Source of the DNA: an uncultured Bacteroidales bacterium | GTDB lineage: Bacteria; Bacteroidota; Bacteroidia; Bacteroidales; UBA932 | NCBI GenBank assembly: GCA_947303465.1 | Contig: CAMYYI010000001.1 | Coordinates: 62,001-126,000 of the forward strand | Length of the DNA stretch: 64,000 nucleotides | Reading direction: 5' to 3' | Part shown: positions 1 to 8,530 of the stretch, piece by piece | Position numbering within the stretch: position 1 is the stretch's first letter | How the letters are laid out: every line of letters begins with the position of its first letter | The notes under the pieces: generated by a model | Told to the model about the DNA's origin: nothing | The model's database searches: none | Seen by the model: only the letters and a program-made list of their open reading frames with translations | Program-made: the position numbers and the translations under genes

Positions 1-1806
1 ATGGGGCGCCCGGAGATGTACACCCTCCAGATGTCTTACATCCCTTCCGGAGACACCAAGGTCTCCCATAGCAGGAAGGTTCGCTTCGGCCTCAGGGATA
101 TCAAGGGCGTGATAGACAAGAACGGACACCGCCTCTTCATTCTCAACGGCCGCGAGGTGCTCATCAAATCGGCCGGCTGGACAGACGATATCTTCATGCA
201 GGACACTCCGGAGCGCACCCGCGCCCAGCTTGAGTTCGTCTGCGACATGAACCTCAACAGCATACGCTTCGAGAACATCTGGGGCAAGGACGACACCGTG
301 TATGACCTCTGCGACGAGATGGGCCTGCTCGCCATTGTTGGATTCAGCTGCCAGTGGGAGTGGAAAGACTATTGCGGTTACGAGGAGAAAAAGGGCGTAG
401 GCTGCATCCATGAGCCGGAGACCGAGGCCCTGGCCGCACGCTATTTCCATGACCAGATTCTCCGCCTGCGCAACCATCCCGCCATCATTGCATGGCTTAC
501 CGGCAGCGACCGCGTTCCCAACGGACGCCTGGAAGCCGAGTACATGAAGATTTACAACAAACTCGAGTACCGCCCCTATGTCTGCTCCGCCAAGGGCATG
601 AGCAGCGAGTTCGGCGGCCCTTCGGGCATGAAGATGGAAGGTCCCTATGAGTACGTAGGTCCCGACTACTGGTTCATCGACACCAAGCACGGCGGCAATT
701 ACGGCTTCAATACGGAGACCGGCATAGGCATGAACATACCCCAGCTGGAGTCTGTACGCCGCATGGTGGGAGCAGACAATCTCTGGCCTCTCAACGAGAC
801 ATGGAATTACCACTGCACCGCCTCCGCCTCCCATATGAACGACACCAGGATCATAGAGCAGGTGATGGCAGGACAGTACGGCGAGGCGACAGACATCAAC
901 GACTTCATGCGCAAGGCGCACGCCATAGATTACGACGGTACCCGCGCCATGTACGAGGCCTTCCGCTGCAACGTACCCAAGGCCACCGGCATAGTGCAGT
1001 GGATGCTGAACTCGGCATGGCCATCGCTATACTGGCAGCTGTACGACTGGTACATGGTTCCTACCGCAAGCTACTACGGCGTAAAGAAGGGGTGCTCCCC
1101 CATACAGCTTGTCTACAACTTCAAGGACCATAACGTGTACAGCGTGGACGAGACCGTCTCCGGCTGCGAGCTCAAGGCCCGCATGACGGTGTACGACAAA
1201 GATTCCAAGGTGATACGCAGCGAGGAAACCATAGCCAAGTTCCGCCGCCGCAGTCCCCGCAAGATATTCGAGAACGTCCAGGGCCCCTGCTTCGTCAAGC
1301 TGGAGGTATTCGGCGAGGACGGCCGCGTAGTTGCAGACAATTTCTACTGCATCCCCGCCGAGGGCGCAGAGTACAACTGGAAGAAGACCGACTGGTGCTT
1401 TACTCCCACCTCAAAGTATGCAGACCTGAGCTTCGTTTCCGCCCTTCCCGCCACCAGCGTGAAGATGCACAGCGCAAAGACGGACAAGGGCTTCAAGGTG
1501 ACCCTGTCCAACGAGTCCGACGTCATAGCATACCAGAACATCGTCAAGGCCAAGACCACCGACGGGGAACTCGTTCCCGAGGTTATCTGGTCGGACAACT
1601 TCTTCACCCTCTGCCCTGGCGAGAGCCGCACGGTCAGCTGCCGCCTGCCCAAGGACTGCGGTCCCGTGAGCATCTCCCTTGAAGGCTGGAACGCCAGCGC
1701 CGCAATGGTGAGTTCCCCCGACTCGCTCCGCCGCGACCGCTCCGTTTTTGCTACTTACAACTTCAGCCGCGACGATGTTTATTCCAAGGAAGACACCTAT
1801 GACTAG
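1..1806 (+). CDS. Glycoside hydrolase family 2, C-terminal part (exo-beta-glucosaminidase-like)
   Basis: This frame is open from the first base, and its opening residues (GRPEMYTLQM) match the end of a GH2 sugar-binding domain, so the true start lies upstream and the first ATG is unlikely to be the start. An immunoglobulin-like segment is followed by the TIM barrel (about residues 40-370) with the typical NLNSIRFENIWGKDD and NHPAIIAWLTGSD stretches. The likely acid/base is Asp170 in GSD and the likely nucleophile Glu239 in GFNTETG. An Asp in the first position is the hallmark of the exo-beta-D-glucosaminidase (CsxA) branch of GH2, so release of glucosamine or a related sugar is a reasonable but unproven guess. 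Beta-sandwich domains follow to residue 601. The signal peptide cannot be judged. GH2 assignment is firm; substrate is not. Confidence 0.78.
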   Translation: MGRPEMYTLQMSYIPSGDTKVSHSRKVRFGLRDIKGVIDKNGHRLFILNGREVLIKSAGWTDDIFMQDTPERTRAQLEFVCDMNLNSIRFENIWGKDDTVYDLCDEMGLLAIVGFSCQWEWKDYCGYEEKKGVGCIHEPETEALAARYFHDQILRLRNHPAIIAWLTGSDRVPNGRLEAEYMKIYNKLEYRPYVCSAKGMSSEFGGPSGMKMEGPYEYVGPDYWFIDTKHGGNYGFNTETGIGMNIPQLESVRRMVGADNLWPLNETWNYHCTASASHMNDTRIIEQVMAGQYGEATDINDFMRKAHAIDYDGTRAMYEAFRCNVPKATGIVQWMLNSAWPSLYWQLYDWYMVPTASYYGVKKGCSPIQLVYNFKDHNVYSVDETVSGCELKARMTVYDKDSKVIRSEETIAKFRRRSPRKIFENVQGPCFVKLEVFGEDGRVVADNFYCIPAEGAEYNWKKTDWCFTPTSKYADLSFVSALPATSVKMHSAKTDKGFKVTLSNESDVIAYQNIVKAKTTDGELVPEVIWSDNFFTLCPGESRTVSCRLPKDCGPVSISLEGWNASAAMVSSPDSLRRDRSVFATYNFSRDDVYSKEDTYD

Positions 1807-1838
1807 TGTATGCTTATTGGTTAATTATTGTGTGGTTT

Positions 1839-1865
1839 GAGGGATCGGCATCATGCCGGTCCCTC
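1839..1865 (+). terminator. Hairpin terminator after the GH2 gene
   Basis: A 12-base stem (GAGGGATCGGCA with TGCCGGTCCCTC, one G-U pair) has a 3-base loop and is followed by ATTCTTTAATT. It lies 33 bases after the GH2 stop codon. Confidence 0.6.
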
Positions 1866-1881
1866 ATTCTTTAATTATTCT

Positions 1882-1889
1882 TATATTTG
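1882..1889 (+). promoter_or_regulatory. Bacteroidota-type -7 box
   Basis: TATATTTG matches the Bacteroidota -7 consensus TAnnTTTG and ends 20 bases before the ATG at 1910, so transcription would start close to the gene. No clear -33 TTG is seen at the expected distance. Confidence 0.5.
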
Positions 1890-1909
1890 TGCGATAATCG
1901 ATTATCACC

Positions 1910-2284
1910 ATGAAGTACCGTATAGTTTTAATCCTGACAGCGCTGCTTGCCGTATGCAGTTGCGGAACCATGATGCAGTCCGGCACCGGATCCGGAGATT
2001 CTGCCGGCACAGCTGGCAAAGTAGCCTCGTCCAAAGACAACCTGTCCCCTTCGTCCTCGGACGTAAACAAATACGGGGACGACACAGATGCCTGGCTCAA
2101 AGACAGTGTATCCGACTACAGCCAGTACCAGAACGCCGTAGTCATAGTTGACGACAAGGTGGTAACCGACATTTCAGCCGTCAAACTCAGCAAGGTCAAA
2201 AAAGTTTCTTTATTCGAAAGGGCGCCATCGCTCAAGTCCGGCGACAAGAGCACACGCGGCGCCATAGTCATTTCTACCAAGTAG
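1910..2284 (+). CDS. Small lipoprotein with a stand-alone TonB-receptor-plug-like domain
   Basis: The 124-residue product starts with a lipoprotein signal peptide (hydrophobic stretch then LLAVCSC, with Cys18 as the probable lipidated residue), then a Ser/Gly/Asp-rich linker. The last 50 residues resemble the end of a TonB-dependent receptor plug: VVIVDDKVV, a middle KVKKVSLFE strand and a terminal TRGAIVISTK, equivalent to the YVVDGV...IEVLKD...RGANGVVLITTK pattern of SusC-like proteins. No barrel follows, and the stop codon comes directly after the plug-like end. It has its own promoter and is convergent with the downstream phosphoesterase, with 2 bases between stops. The function is unknown; similar plug-like tails occur in other Bacteroidota envelope proteins. 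The coding call is strong and the domain call moderate. Confidence 0.72.
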   Translation: MKYRIVLILTALLAVCSCGTMMQSGTGSGDSAGTAGKVASSKDNLSPSSSDVNKYGDDTDAWLKDSVSDYSQYQNAVVIVDDKVVTDISAVKLSKVKKVSLFERAPSLKSGDKSTRGAIVISTK

Positions 2285-2286
2285 CA

Positions 2287-3426
2287 TCACTGCCGCTTAA
2301 CGGGGAAACTGCGCTCGAACTCCAATTTACCTGAAGGGGCGAACATGCGGACGGTGATGATTCCGTCGGCACAGCGTACGTCCATTCTGCGGACATCGTC
2401 GTTCACCACAATCGGGAAGCCGGCGCCCATGGTGCCGGCCTCGCACATCATGAACTCGTGCAGGTCGGCACCAATCATAAGGTCTATTCCCGCCTCGTTC
2501 AGCACAGGCACCATCTCCCTGTTCAGCCAGCGCTGGCAGAGGAAGTCGTTCTTGTCCGGGTGGTCTATCATAGGCACGTGCAGCAGGCACACTTTCACCG
2601 GAGCGTCACGGAAAGAAGGCTCCCACAGCGCTTTACGGGCCCACGCAATCTGCTCGTGCAGATAGTCCTCATACACCGGGGTGCCGCTGAAGAGCAGCGA
2701 GCGCGACTGTCCGGTCTCTCCGGCGTCAAAGACAACAAAAGCCACCGGCCCTTCGCGGAAAGTGTAGTAGAAGGGTGCTTCGGAGGGCTCGGGATATACG
2801 TCGGCCACCAGTTGGAGGTTGTTGCCGCGCCCCTCGTGGTTGCCCCTGGCGAACATCAGCGGCAGGCCGTTTACCAGCGTGCCCAGAGGCTCGATGGAGT
2901 AGCGCACCAGCGTATCCAGCACATAATTGCCGGCAGATACTATATCGCCGTTTAGGAAAATAAAGTCGGTGGCCGAAGAGTCTATCTGCGCTGCCAACTT
3001 ACGGTATTCGCGGGTGCGCATGTGTATGTCGTTGAAGATGGAAAAGCGGCACTCTGCGGCCTCCGGATCGAAGGTGCGCACGCTGTGCCATTCTCCGCTG
3101 TAGCTGTCGCCGAAGACCGGCTTGCGGGCATTGCTGTCGTCTGTAAGGACCTGCCCGCCAATGCGATATCGTACCGTCTGCCCGGGGCGGAGGCCGTCCA
3201 GGCGTATGCTGTGCAGGCGGCGAAAGATACGCCTGCCGGCGTAGGTCTCGTACCTGAGGGTGCAATCTTCCAGCTCTACCCAGGCCATGCCTGGCTTCTC
3301 GCTGGTCCACAGAACGGTTATGGTATTCCTGCGGACTCCTGATATCCAGGGACCGGACTTGATTTCCTGCGCCCGCATCTGCAGGACGGGCAGGACAAGC
3401 ATGAGAAAGATAACGATACGCTTCAT
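2287..3426 (-). CDS. Exported calcineurin-like metallophosphoesterase
   Basis: The start was placed at the ATG giving MKRIVIFLMLVLPVLQMRAQ, a clean signal peptide, rather than seven codons upstream. Residues about 25-115 look like the fibronectin-type N-terminal domain of purple-acid-phosphatase-like enzymes. The metal-binding motifs of the calcineurin superfamily follow in order: FNDIHMRT, FLNGDIVS, ARGNHEGRG, LLHVPMID and GADLHEF. All metal ligands appear present (Asp, His, Asn, His, His). It probably hydrolyses phosphomonoesters or diesters in the periplasm; the substrate is not predictable. It is divergent from the acyltransferase-like gene at 3499. Confidence 0.82.
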   Translation of the reverse strand: MKRIVIFLMLVLPVLQMRAQEIKSGPWISGVRRNTITVLWTSEKPGMAWVELEDCTLRYETYAGRRIFRRLHSIRLDGLRPGQTVRYRIGGQVLTDDSNARKPVFGDSYSGEWHSVRTFDPEAAECRFSIFNDIHMRTREYRKLAAQIDSSATDFIFLNGDIVSAGNYVLDTLVRYSIEPLGTLVNGLPLMFARGNHEGRGNNLQLVADVYPEPSEAPFYYTFREGPVAFVVFDAGETGQSRSLLFSGTPVYEDYLHEQIAWARKALWEPSFRDAPVKVCLLHVPMIDHPDKNDFLCQRWLNREMVPVLNEAGIDLMIGADLHEFMMCEAGTMGAGFPIVVNDDVRRMDVRCADGIITVRMFAPSGKLEFERSFPVKRQ

Positions 3427-3467
3427 GATTACAGTGCTGATTTCCATGCTAAGTTACGAGAAATTGC

Positions 3468-3475
3468 TAAATTTG
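3468..3475 (+). promoter_or_regulatory. Bacteroidota-type -7 box before the acyltransferase-like gene
   Basis: TAAATTTG fits TAnnTTTG and lies 23 bases before the ATG at 3499 in the short divergent gap. Confidence 0.5.
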
Positions 3476-3498
3476 CATAGTACTAACGCTACAAACCT

Positions 3499-4395
3499 AT
3501 GCAAGAAACCGTTCAACGTAAAAAGCACCGCCGTGACAGGTACGACGGCTGGTACATCCAAGGGCTTGATTCCCTGCATATCATGATGCCGTACTTCTTT
3601 GGTCCCCGCACCAAGAACGAGGCTGTAATGAGCGAGATTATCGACCTTACCGAGGTAGACAAGTATCTGGCCGGAAAGAATTCCGGAGAAAACGCAGATT
3701 TCAAATATACTTGGTTCCATTTTATCGTGGCTGCCCTGTCCAAAGCTATCCTGTTGCGCCCCAAGATGAATTATTTCATTTCCGGCCACAGGTTCTACGA
3801 GCGCAAGAAAATTCAGATATCTTTCATAGTCAAGCGCCAGTTCAACGAGCAATCGGAAGAAACCGAAGCCAAGTTTGTGCTTGACCCCGACGGCGGATCC
3901 CCCGTCGACCAGGTCCACGATTATGTACAGAAGTTCGTTCATAAGGTGAGGGTGGAAGACAAGACCGTCGGAGTGGACGGTGCCCTTAACATTGTCAAGC
4001 ACCTCCCCAGGCCACTTTTCCGACTGCTTGGAAGCACGCTCCGTTGGTTGGAGTACCACGGATGGTATCCCAAGTCCCTGGCGAAGGACGACCCCTGCTA
4101 CTCAAGCGTTTTCGTAACCAACCTCGGCAGCATAAAGCTGAACGCCGACTACCATCATCTCTTCGACTGGGGCACAAACTCTTTCTTTGTAGTTATAAGC
4201 GAGAAGAAACTCCGCCCATTCTTCAAGGAAGACGGCAGCTACGACATACGCAACACCATCAAGGTCGGCCTCACCATAGACGAACGCATTGCGGACGGCT
4301 ATTACTTCGCAAAAACATTGCGGCTTGTGCGGCACATCTTCGCACACCCCGAGCTTCTGGACGCCCCAGCGGCAGAACCTATTGACTTCGAGTAA
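3499..4395 (+). CDS. Chloramphenicol/lipoyl acyltransferase-fold protein with altered active site
   Basis: The 298-residue protein resembles the catalytic domain of 2-oxoacid dehydrogenase E2 acyltransferases. It has the VTNLGS strand, a HHLFDWGTNSFFVVI stretch, and near the C-terminus VGLTIDERIADGYYFAKTL, which aligns with the E2 signature S-F-DHRxxDG. The His of DHR, the general base of this family, is Glu here. There is no lipoyl domain and no peripheral-subunit-binding domain. The stop codon lies one base before the start of an acyl-CoA ligase, so the two are surely co-transcribed and probably act together, for example in transfer of an activated acyl group. The loss of the catalytic His makes a classical CAT mechanism doubtful. 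A non-catalytic or differently specialised role is possible. Confidence 0.75.
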   Translation: MQETVQRKKHRRDRYDGWYIQGLDSLHIMMPYFFGPRTKNEAVMSEIIDLTEVDKYLAGKNSGENADFKYTWFHFIVAALSKAILLRPKMNYFISGHRFYERKKIQISFIVKRQFNEQSEETEAKFVLDPDGGSPVDQVHDYVQKFVHKVRVEDKTVGVDGALNIVKHLPRPLFRLLGSTLRWLEYHGWYPKSLAKDDPCYSSVFVTNLGSIKLNADYHHLFDWGTNSFFVVISEKKLRPFFKEDGSYDIRNTIKVGLTIDERIADGYYFAKTLRLVRHIFAHPELLDAPAAEPIDFE

Positions 4396-4396
4396 G

Positions 4397-6091
4397 ATGA
4401 AATTCGACTATAGCAACATCGCGACGCCGTGGCTGGACAGCTACGACGGCGTTCCCCCTACCCTGGATTATCCGGAGAAGACCATGTCCGGCGCCCTGCT
4501 GGAGACAGCTGCTGCTGAGGGCAGATATCCCGCCCTCAGCTTCATGGGGCGCAAGATCAGCTTCGCAGAAATGGCTGCGAACATAGAGCTCACCGCCCGT
4601 TCCTTCCACGCCCTAGGCGTCCGCCCGGGCCAGCGTGTACTGGTATGCCTGCCCAATGTGCCGCAGGCCATTTACTGCCTCTACGGCCTCAACCGCATCG
4701 GTGCCGTGCCGGCCATGGTGCATCCGCTGTCGGCCGTAGGCGAGATAGTGTACTACATGGATGAGGCTGAGTGCGACATTGCGGTGACGCTGGACCAGTT
4801 TTACGCCAAATTCATGGACGTACGCGCCCAGAGACCAATAGGCAAACTTATCATCGCCCGCGTGAGCGAGGAGCTTCCGTTCCCCTTGAACATAGGGCAG
4901 AAGCTGATGACGGAGAGGAAGTTCCCCCGTCTGACAGAGGACGCCGGCACGCTCAGCTGGAAGAGCCTGATGAAGCTCGGCACCGCATACGACGGCCCGT
5001 ACGTGGCGGACAAGGATTTCCGCAGCGAGGCCGTAGTGCTGTTCTCCGGCGGCACTACCGGGGTCACCAAGGGCATCATGCTCTCCGACCTCAACTTCAA
5101 CGCACTGGCCATACAGACCGCCGCCATGAGCAAGGAGGAGGTGCACCACTGCCGCATGCTGGCCGCGATGCCGGTGTTCCATGGCTTCGGCCTGGGTGTC
5201 TGCATCCACACCACCATCTTCTCCGGCGGCACCGCCATACTCGTACCGCGCTTCAACGTAAAGAGTTACGCCAAGCTCATCAAGACCACACGCCCCAACT
5301 TCATCGCCGGCGTGCCCACCCTTTTCGAGGCCATCACCCGCAACGAGTACCTTAAGGGCGCCGACCTGTCGTGCCTGCGCGGAGTGTTCTCCGGCGGCGA
5401 CTCGCTGAGCATAGAGCTCAAGAAGAAGTTCGACAAGTTCCTCGCCGAGCACAACGCCGGCGTTCGTGTGCGCGAGGGTTACGGCACCACCGAGTGCGTG
5501 ACCGCCTGCTGCCTCACCCCGCATGACAAGGAGAAGGAAGGCAGTATCGGAATCCCTTTCCCGGACACCTACTTCAAGATATGCAAGCCCGGCACCTGCG
5601 ACGAACTGCCGTATGGCGAGGAGGGCGAGATCTGCCTCACCGGCCCGTCCATGATGCTCGGCTACATCAACCATGAGGAGGAGAACCGTGACACCCTGCG
5701 CAAGCATGCCGACGGCCACGTGTGGCTGCACACCGGCGACCTCGGAATCATGGACGAAGAGGGCTTCATCTATTTCCGCCAGCGCATCAAGAGGATGATA
5801 GTGACCAGCGGCTACAATGTGTACCCCTCGCAGATAGAGAACATACTTGAAGGGCACCCGGCCGTTCAGCGCAGCTGCGTGATAGGCGTGCCGGATCCTT
5901 ACAAGATGCAGAAAGTCAAGGCGTTCGTGGTGCTGAAGAAGGGCGTGGAGAACACCCCCGAGCTGATAGAGGACATCATGGCCCACTGCCGCAGGCACAT
6001 AGCCAAGTATGCCATGCCGTATGATATAGAGGTGCGCGATTCCCTGCCCACCACGCTGGTAGGCAAAGTGGCTTATACCCTATTGTCCTGA
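4397..6091 (+). CDS. AMP-forming acyl-CoA ligase
   Basis: The ATG at 4397 (MKFDYSNIATPW) was chosen because it follows the preceding stop by one base; an upstream in-frame start would overlap the previous gene by over 100 bases. The 564-residue product has the whole ANL-superfamily set: P-loop LFSGGTTGVTKG, the GYGTTE motif, WLHTGDLG with the ribose-binding Asp, RIKRMIVTSGYNVYP hinge, and the catalytic Lys in LPTTLVGKVAY at the very end. These enzymes adenylate a carboxylic acid and pass it to CoA. The sequence does not show whether the acid is a fatty, aromatic or branched acid. It forms a two-gene unit with the acyltransferase-fold gene and converges on the RNase H gene. Confidence 0.86.
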   Translation: MKFDYSNIATPWLDSYDGVPPTLDYPEKTMSGALLETAAAEGRYPALSFMGRKISFAEMAANIELTARSFHALGVRPGQRVLVCLPNVPQAIYCLYGLNRIGAVPAMVHPLSAVGEIVYYMDEAECDIAVTLDQFYAKFMDVRAQRPIGKLIIARVSEELPFPLNIGQKLMTERKFPRLTEDAGTLSWKSLMKLGTAYDGPYVADKDFRSEAVVLFSGGTTGVTKGIMLSDLNFNALAIQTAAMSKEEVHHCRMLAAMPVFHGFGLGVCIHTTIFSGGTAILVPRFNVKSYAKLIKTTRPNFIAGVPTLFEAITRNEYLKGADLSCLRGVFSGGDSLSIELKKKFDKFLAEHNAGVRVREGYGTTECVTACCLTPHDKEKEGSIGIPFPDTYFKICKPGTCDELPYGEEGEICLTGPSMMLGYINHEEENRDTLRKHADGHVWLHTGDLGIMDEEGFIYFRQRIKRMIVTSGYNVYPSQIENILEGHPAVQRSCVIGVPDPYKMQKVKAFVVLKKGVENTPELIEDIMAHCRRHIAKYAMPYDIEVRDSLPTTLVGKVAYTLLS

Positions 6092-6119
6092 ATTGTGGTG
6101 GTGGTATGACGCCGGATAG

Positions 6120-6557
6120 CTAGCTGTCTTCGAATACGCGGTGAGAGGCGCCGTACAGGGCCTCGGCGCAGAGATTGTCGCATACCTCGTTCCACACGTG
6201 GCCCCCGTGACTGGGGATCCACTGGAACTCTATGGTCAGTTTCTTGTATCGGACAATCTGGCGGTAGTGCACTAGCAGGTCTATGTCCGGTTTGTTCTTG
6301 CGACGCGGACGCGTACCCAATGAGAGGGCAGCATACTGATAATCTGTGAAAATACGGGCCCGGCTGTTGTCGGGGAGGGCATGAACGGCCGCGATGATGG
6401 CCTTGAGCTCCGCCCGCTGGCTGGTCTCGCGGCGAAGCACGAAAGAATCCTGCTTCACGAGGGTCTGCCCGTCAGCCTTCAGGATCACGTAGGCGCCAGA
6501 TCCGACATTATTGCTGATGGAGTATCCCCCGTCTGTGTATATGATGTACTCGCGCAT
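6120..6557 (-). CDS. Ribonuclease HI family protein
   Basis: The 145-residue protein is a stand-alone RNase H fold of normal length. The DEDD catalytic residues are visible: Asp9 in IIYTDGG, Glu50 in SQRAEL, Asp72 in RIFTDYQY and Asp127 in NEVCDNLC. The loop IPSHGGHVWNEVCD carries the conserved His. It should cleave RNA in RNA-DNA hybrids. A type 2 enzyme (rnhB) is encoded separately at 50.1-50.7 kb, so the genome has both classes. Confidence 0.85.
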   Translation of the reverse strand: MREYIIYTDGGYSISNNVGSGAYVILKADGQTLVKQDSFVLRRETSQRAELKAIIAAVHALPDNSRARIFTDYQYAALSLGTRPRRKNKPDIDLLVHYRQIVRYKKLTIEFQWIPSHGGHVWNEVCDNLCAEALYGASHRVFEDS

Positions 6558-6594
6558 TCCTTACACCGAGTTCAAATATAAGGAATTTTCAGAT

Positions 6595-6633
6595 AAAAAC
6601 AAAACCGGGCCGCAGTGCGGAACTGTGGCCCGG
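6595..6633 (-). terminator. Rho-independent terminator of the CBM9-tailed lipoprotein gene
   Basis: CCGGGCC at 6605-6611 pairs with GGCCCGG at 6627-6633, extended inward by CAGT/ACTG. On the minus strand the hairpin is followed by TTTTGTTTTTATC. It lies 26 bases beyond the stop of the lipoprotein gene. Confidence 0.8.
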
Positions 6634-6659
6634 AAGTAAGTTGTTTCGGAATTATGCTG

Positions 6660-8135
6660 TTATTCCATCACGTAGGTCTGCGCTGCAGAAGCAGTTGAGC
6701 TCATAGCCACGCGCATACGGATAGTGGAAGAGGTTGCAGGAGAACCAATCTTATCGCGAGGGATACGAACCTCAACGTATGCAGAACCGGCACCATCGAG
6801 GCAACCAGCAGTAATGGGCTTGCCCAGAGAATCGCCACCGATAGGGCACTTGACATCGTTGCTTGAGCAAGGCGAGCCGGGAGCGAAGAAAGTAACTGCG
6901 CTACCTCCAGAATTGCTGAGAGGGAACACAATAGACCTGGCCTCGAAACCACCGCCCATGCCATAGCTGGCATCCGCACCGGTTTCAGCATTATTATCAG
7001 TGTCGAAACCTATGGGCAGATAGCCGCTCCAGGTTCCTCTTGACTGACACTGAGCCTCGGAAAGTTTGAAGTATACATAGATATACTTTGAATCAGATTT
7101 TACCTTCCATGCGAGAACCCTGTCACCGTCACCGGGGAAAGCATCCTTCTCTCCATCAAGAGGATACATATCGACGGAAGCCCAATCGGACATGTCACCA
7201 TCTATAGAGATAGCAGGGACGAAAGCGTCACGTGCCTTCTGGAGCCCAACGGGATTGAGTGTGCCAAAGTTGAACATGTCGCCGGCATCCATGGATGTTG
7301 CGGAGGTAAGAGTCATAGGGTAAATATCAGCCCAGATGGCGTTCTCCTCGGCATCAAAGCCAAAGAACTGAACCTGATAAGTTTCCACGGTTCCTGCAGG
7401 AATCACGGACATGTAGTAGTCTGTTCCGGCAGTCATAAGACTTGACCCCTCACTAATCTGCAGAAAATCCTTTTTGGAAGCATCGTTAACGTATGCTACA
7501 GACATTTCGCCGGACAGGTTTACTGTGTAGTTGCCGGCAGAGATGATACGTGAACCGCTGTGCTTGATGATGATATTTACACCACGGACACCGGAATAAC
7601 CGCCTGCATACTTTGCGGCAACGCTCTCGGCATCAATACGTAACTTGACAAGAGCAAGGCAGGGAGAGAAGCTGATGCTTGCCTTGTCGGTGCTCTTTCC
7701 GGCCATGGAAAGGTGTGCGCCTGCAATGCTGCCTTTACCAAAGTCTGTCTGGGAATTGGAAAGGCCTCCGAAAGTAGCGGTAGTATGGTCGAAGGTAATG
7801 CCGGTGATGTTATCACCAATGCAAATAGCATAGTAAGTGGTGGCACCACCTACTGCTGTTGCAGTAAAGGTGCACTTGGTCGGATCCAATCCATCGGGGG
7901 TAACTGCGCAGGCCTCGATCTCGTCGTTCTGGTCATTGGCAACGCCGATAACGTCACCGGCAGCCCACTCGATAGCGTGATCGTTAAGGGTGGCCCTGGT
8001 AGCGGCGGGAAGGTCGATGGTTGCGGAGAAAGTGATGGTCTCAGCCTCAGGAGTGATAATCAACTCGGGGGTCACGGAGCAAGCTGCCAGACCCATTGCA
8101 CATGCGGCAATCAGAATAAAAGAATACTTTTTCAT
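6660..8135 (-). CDS. Fimbrillin-like lipoprotein with CBM9-like C-terminal domain
   Basis: Strong AAGGAGG precedes the ATG. The 491-residue product has a signal peptide ending in the lipobox GLAAC. Residues about 20-310 look fimbrillin-like: the motif TRATLN followed by IEWAAGDVIGV is the pattern found in Mfa/FimA-like proteins, in which a basic residue precedes the mature strand. Residues about 320-491 resemble a CBM9/DOMON-type beta-sandwich (ISIDGDMSDWASV, WKVKSDSKYIYVYFKL, GFDTDNNAETG). It probably sits on the cell surface and may bind carbohydrate. It is translated just after the 45-residue peptide gene at 8151-8288, whose stop codon is 14 bases upstream of the ribosome-binding region and start. 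Confidence 0.8.
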   Translation of the reverse strand: MKKYSFILIAACAMGLAACSVTPELIITPEAETITFSATIDLPAATRATLNDHAIEWAAGDVIGVANDQNDEIEACAVTPDGLDPTKCTFTATAVGGATTYYAICIGDNITGITFDHTTATFGGLSNSQTDFGKGSIAGAHLSMAGKSTDKASISFSPCLALVKLRIDAESVAAKYAGGYSGVRGVNIIIKHSGSRIISAGNYTVNLSGEMSVAYVNDASKKDFLQISEGSSLMTAGTDYYMSVIPAGTVETYQVQFFGFDAEENAIWADIYPMTLTSATSMDAGDMFNFGTLNPVGLQKARDAFVPAISIDGDMSDWASVDMYPLDGEKDAFPGDGDRVLAWKVKSDSKYIYVYFKLSEAQCQSRGTWSGYLPIGFDTDNNAETGADASYGMGGGFEARSIVFPLSNSGGSAVTFFAPGSPCSSNDVKCPIGGDSLGKPITAGCLDGAGSAYVEVRIPRDKIGSPATSSTIRMRVAMSSTASAAQTYVME

Positions 8136-8150
8136 GATAATTCCTCCTTT

Positions 8151-8288
8151 TTAGTCGAGGCTCCAGCCACTATTGTCAAACGAAGGGTCATCGGTATAGC
8201 CCTTGGCGCTACCGTTCAGAATACTGGCTCCCAGACTGACAAAGACTATCTTTGTCTCGGGACTCAGGTACTTTTCGATTTGTTTCAT
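8151..8288 (-). CDS. Small Y-x-x-P peptide 1, upstream of fimbrillin-like lipoprotein
   Basis: The 45-residue product begins MKQIEKYLSP, continues with a hydrophobic stretch (TKIVFVSLGASILNG) and ends in an acidic tail DDPSFDNSGWSLD. The start was set at this ATG because the promoter at 8327-8357 would place the transcript start just upstream; the longer frame to 8357 would start inside the promoter. It is followed at 15 bases by the lipoprotein gene. Four other genes of the same size and plan precede lipoproteins in this window (10964, 14877, 21319, 60393), which is the main reason to believe it. There is no signal peptide. Function unknown. Confidence 0.72.
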   Translation of the reverse strand: MKQIEKYLSPETKIVFVSLGASILNGSAKGYTDDPSFDNSGWSLD

Positions 8289-8326
8289 ATCGTTAATTAT
8301 TGGGTGTTTAATTAATTCCGAAGCCG

Positions 8327-8357
8327 CAAAGTTACTTTTTCCCCACTTCTTTTCCAA
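8327..8357 (-). promoter_or_regulatory. Promoter of peptide 1-lipoprotein operon
   Basis: On the minus strand TTG (8355-8357) is followed after 20 bases by TAACTTTG (8327-8334), a full Bacteroidota -33/-7 pair with the same geometry as the promoters of peptides 2 and 3. Confidence 0.68.
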
Positions 8358-8448
8358 CTTATTGACAGTTATTGACTTTCATTTCTGTTTCGCGTCGTTT
8401 CGATTGCCTCCGCGAATCGAAATCGCCGTGGCGTAGGGAGGGGCTGGT

Positions 8449-8530
8449 GTCAGCTGGGGTACTGCGACTGTCGGTTGGTGTGCTGCCACTCGGCTGGGGT
8501 GCTGCAACTGTCGGCTGGGGTACAGAAATT
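8449..8530. repeat. Tandem repeat of about 21 bases, four units
   Basis: Units start at 8449, 8470, 8491 (short by two bases) and 8510 and follow the pattern GTCGGCTGGGGTRCTGCRACT with substitutions. The last unit runs directly into the dispersed palindromic repeat and looks like a decayed left arm of its first hairpin. Confidence 0.75.

Noticed and set aside
4613..5998. A 461-codon open frame antisense to the acyl-CoA ligase gene
   Set aside because: It mirrors a gene with every ANL motif on the other strand, and its product is Val/Ala/Gly/His-rich without family features. Long antisense frames are expected in this GC-rich codon usage.
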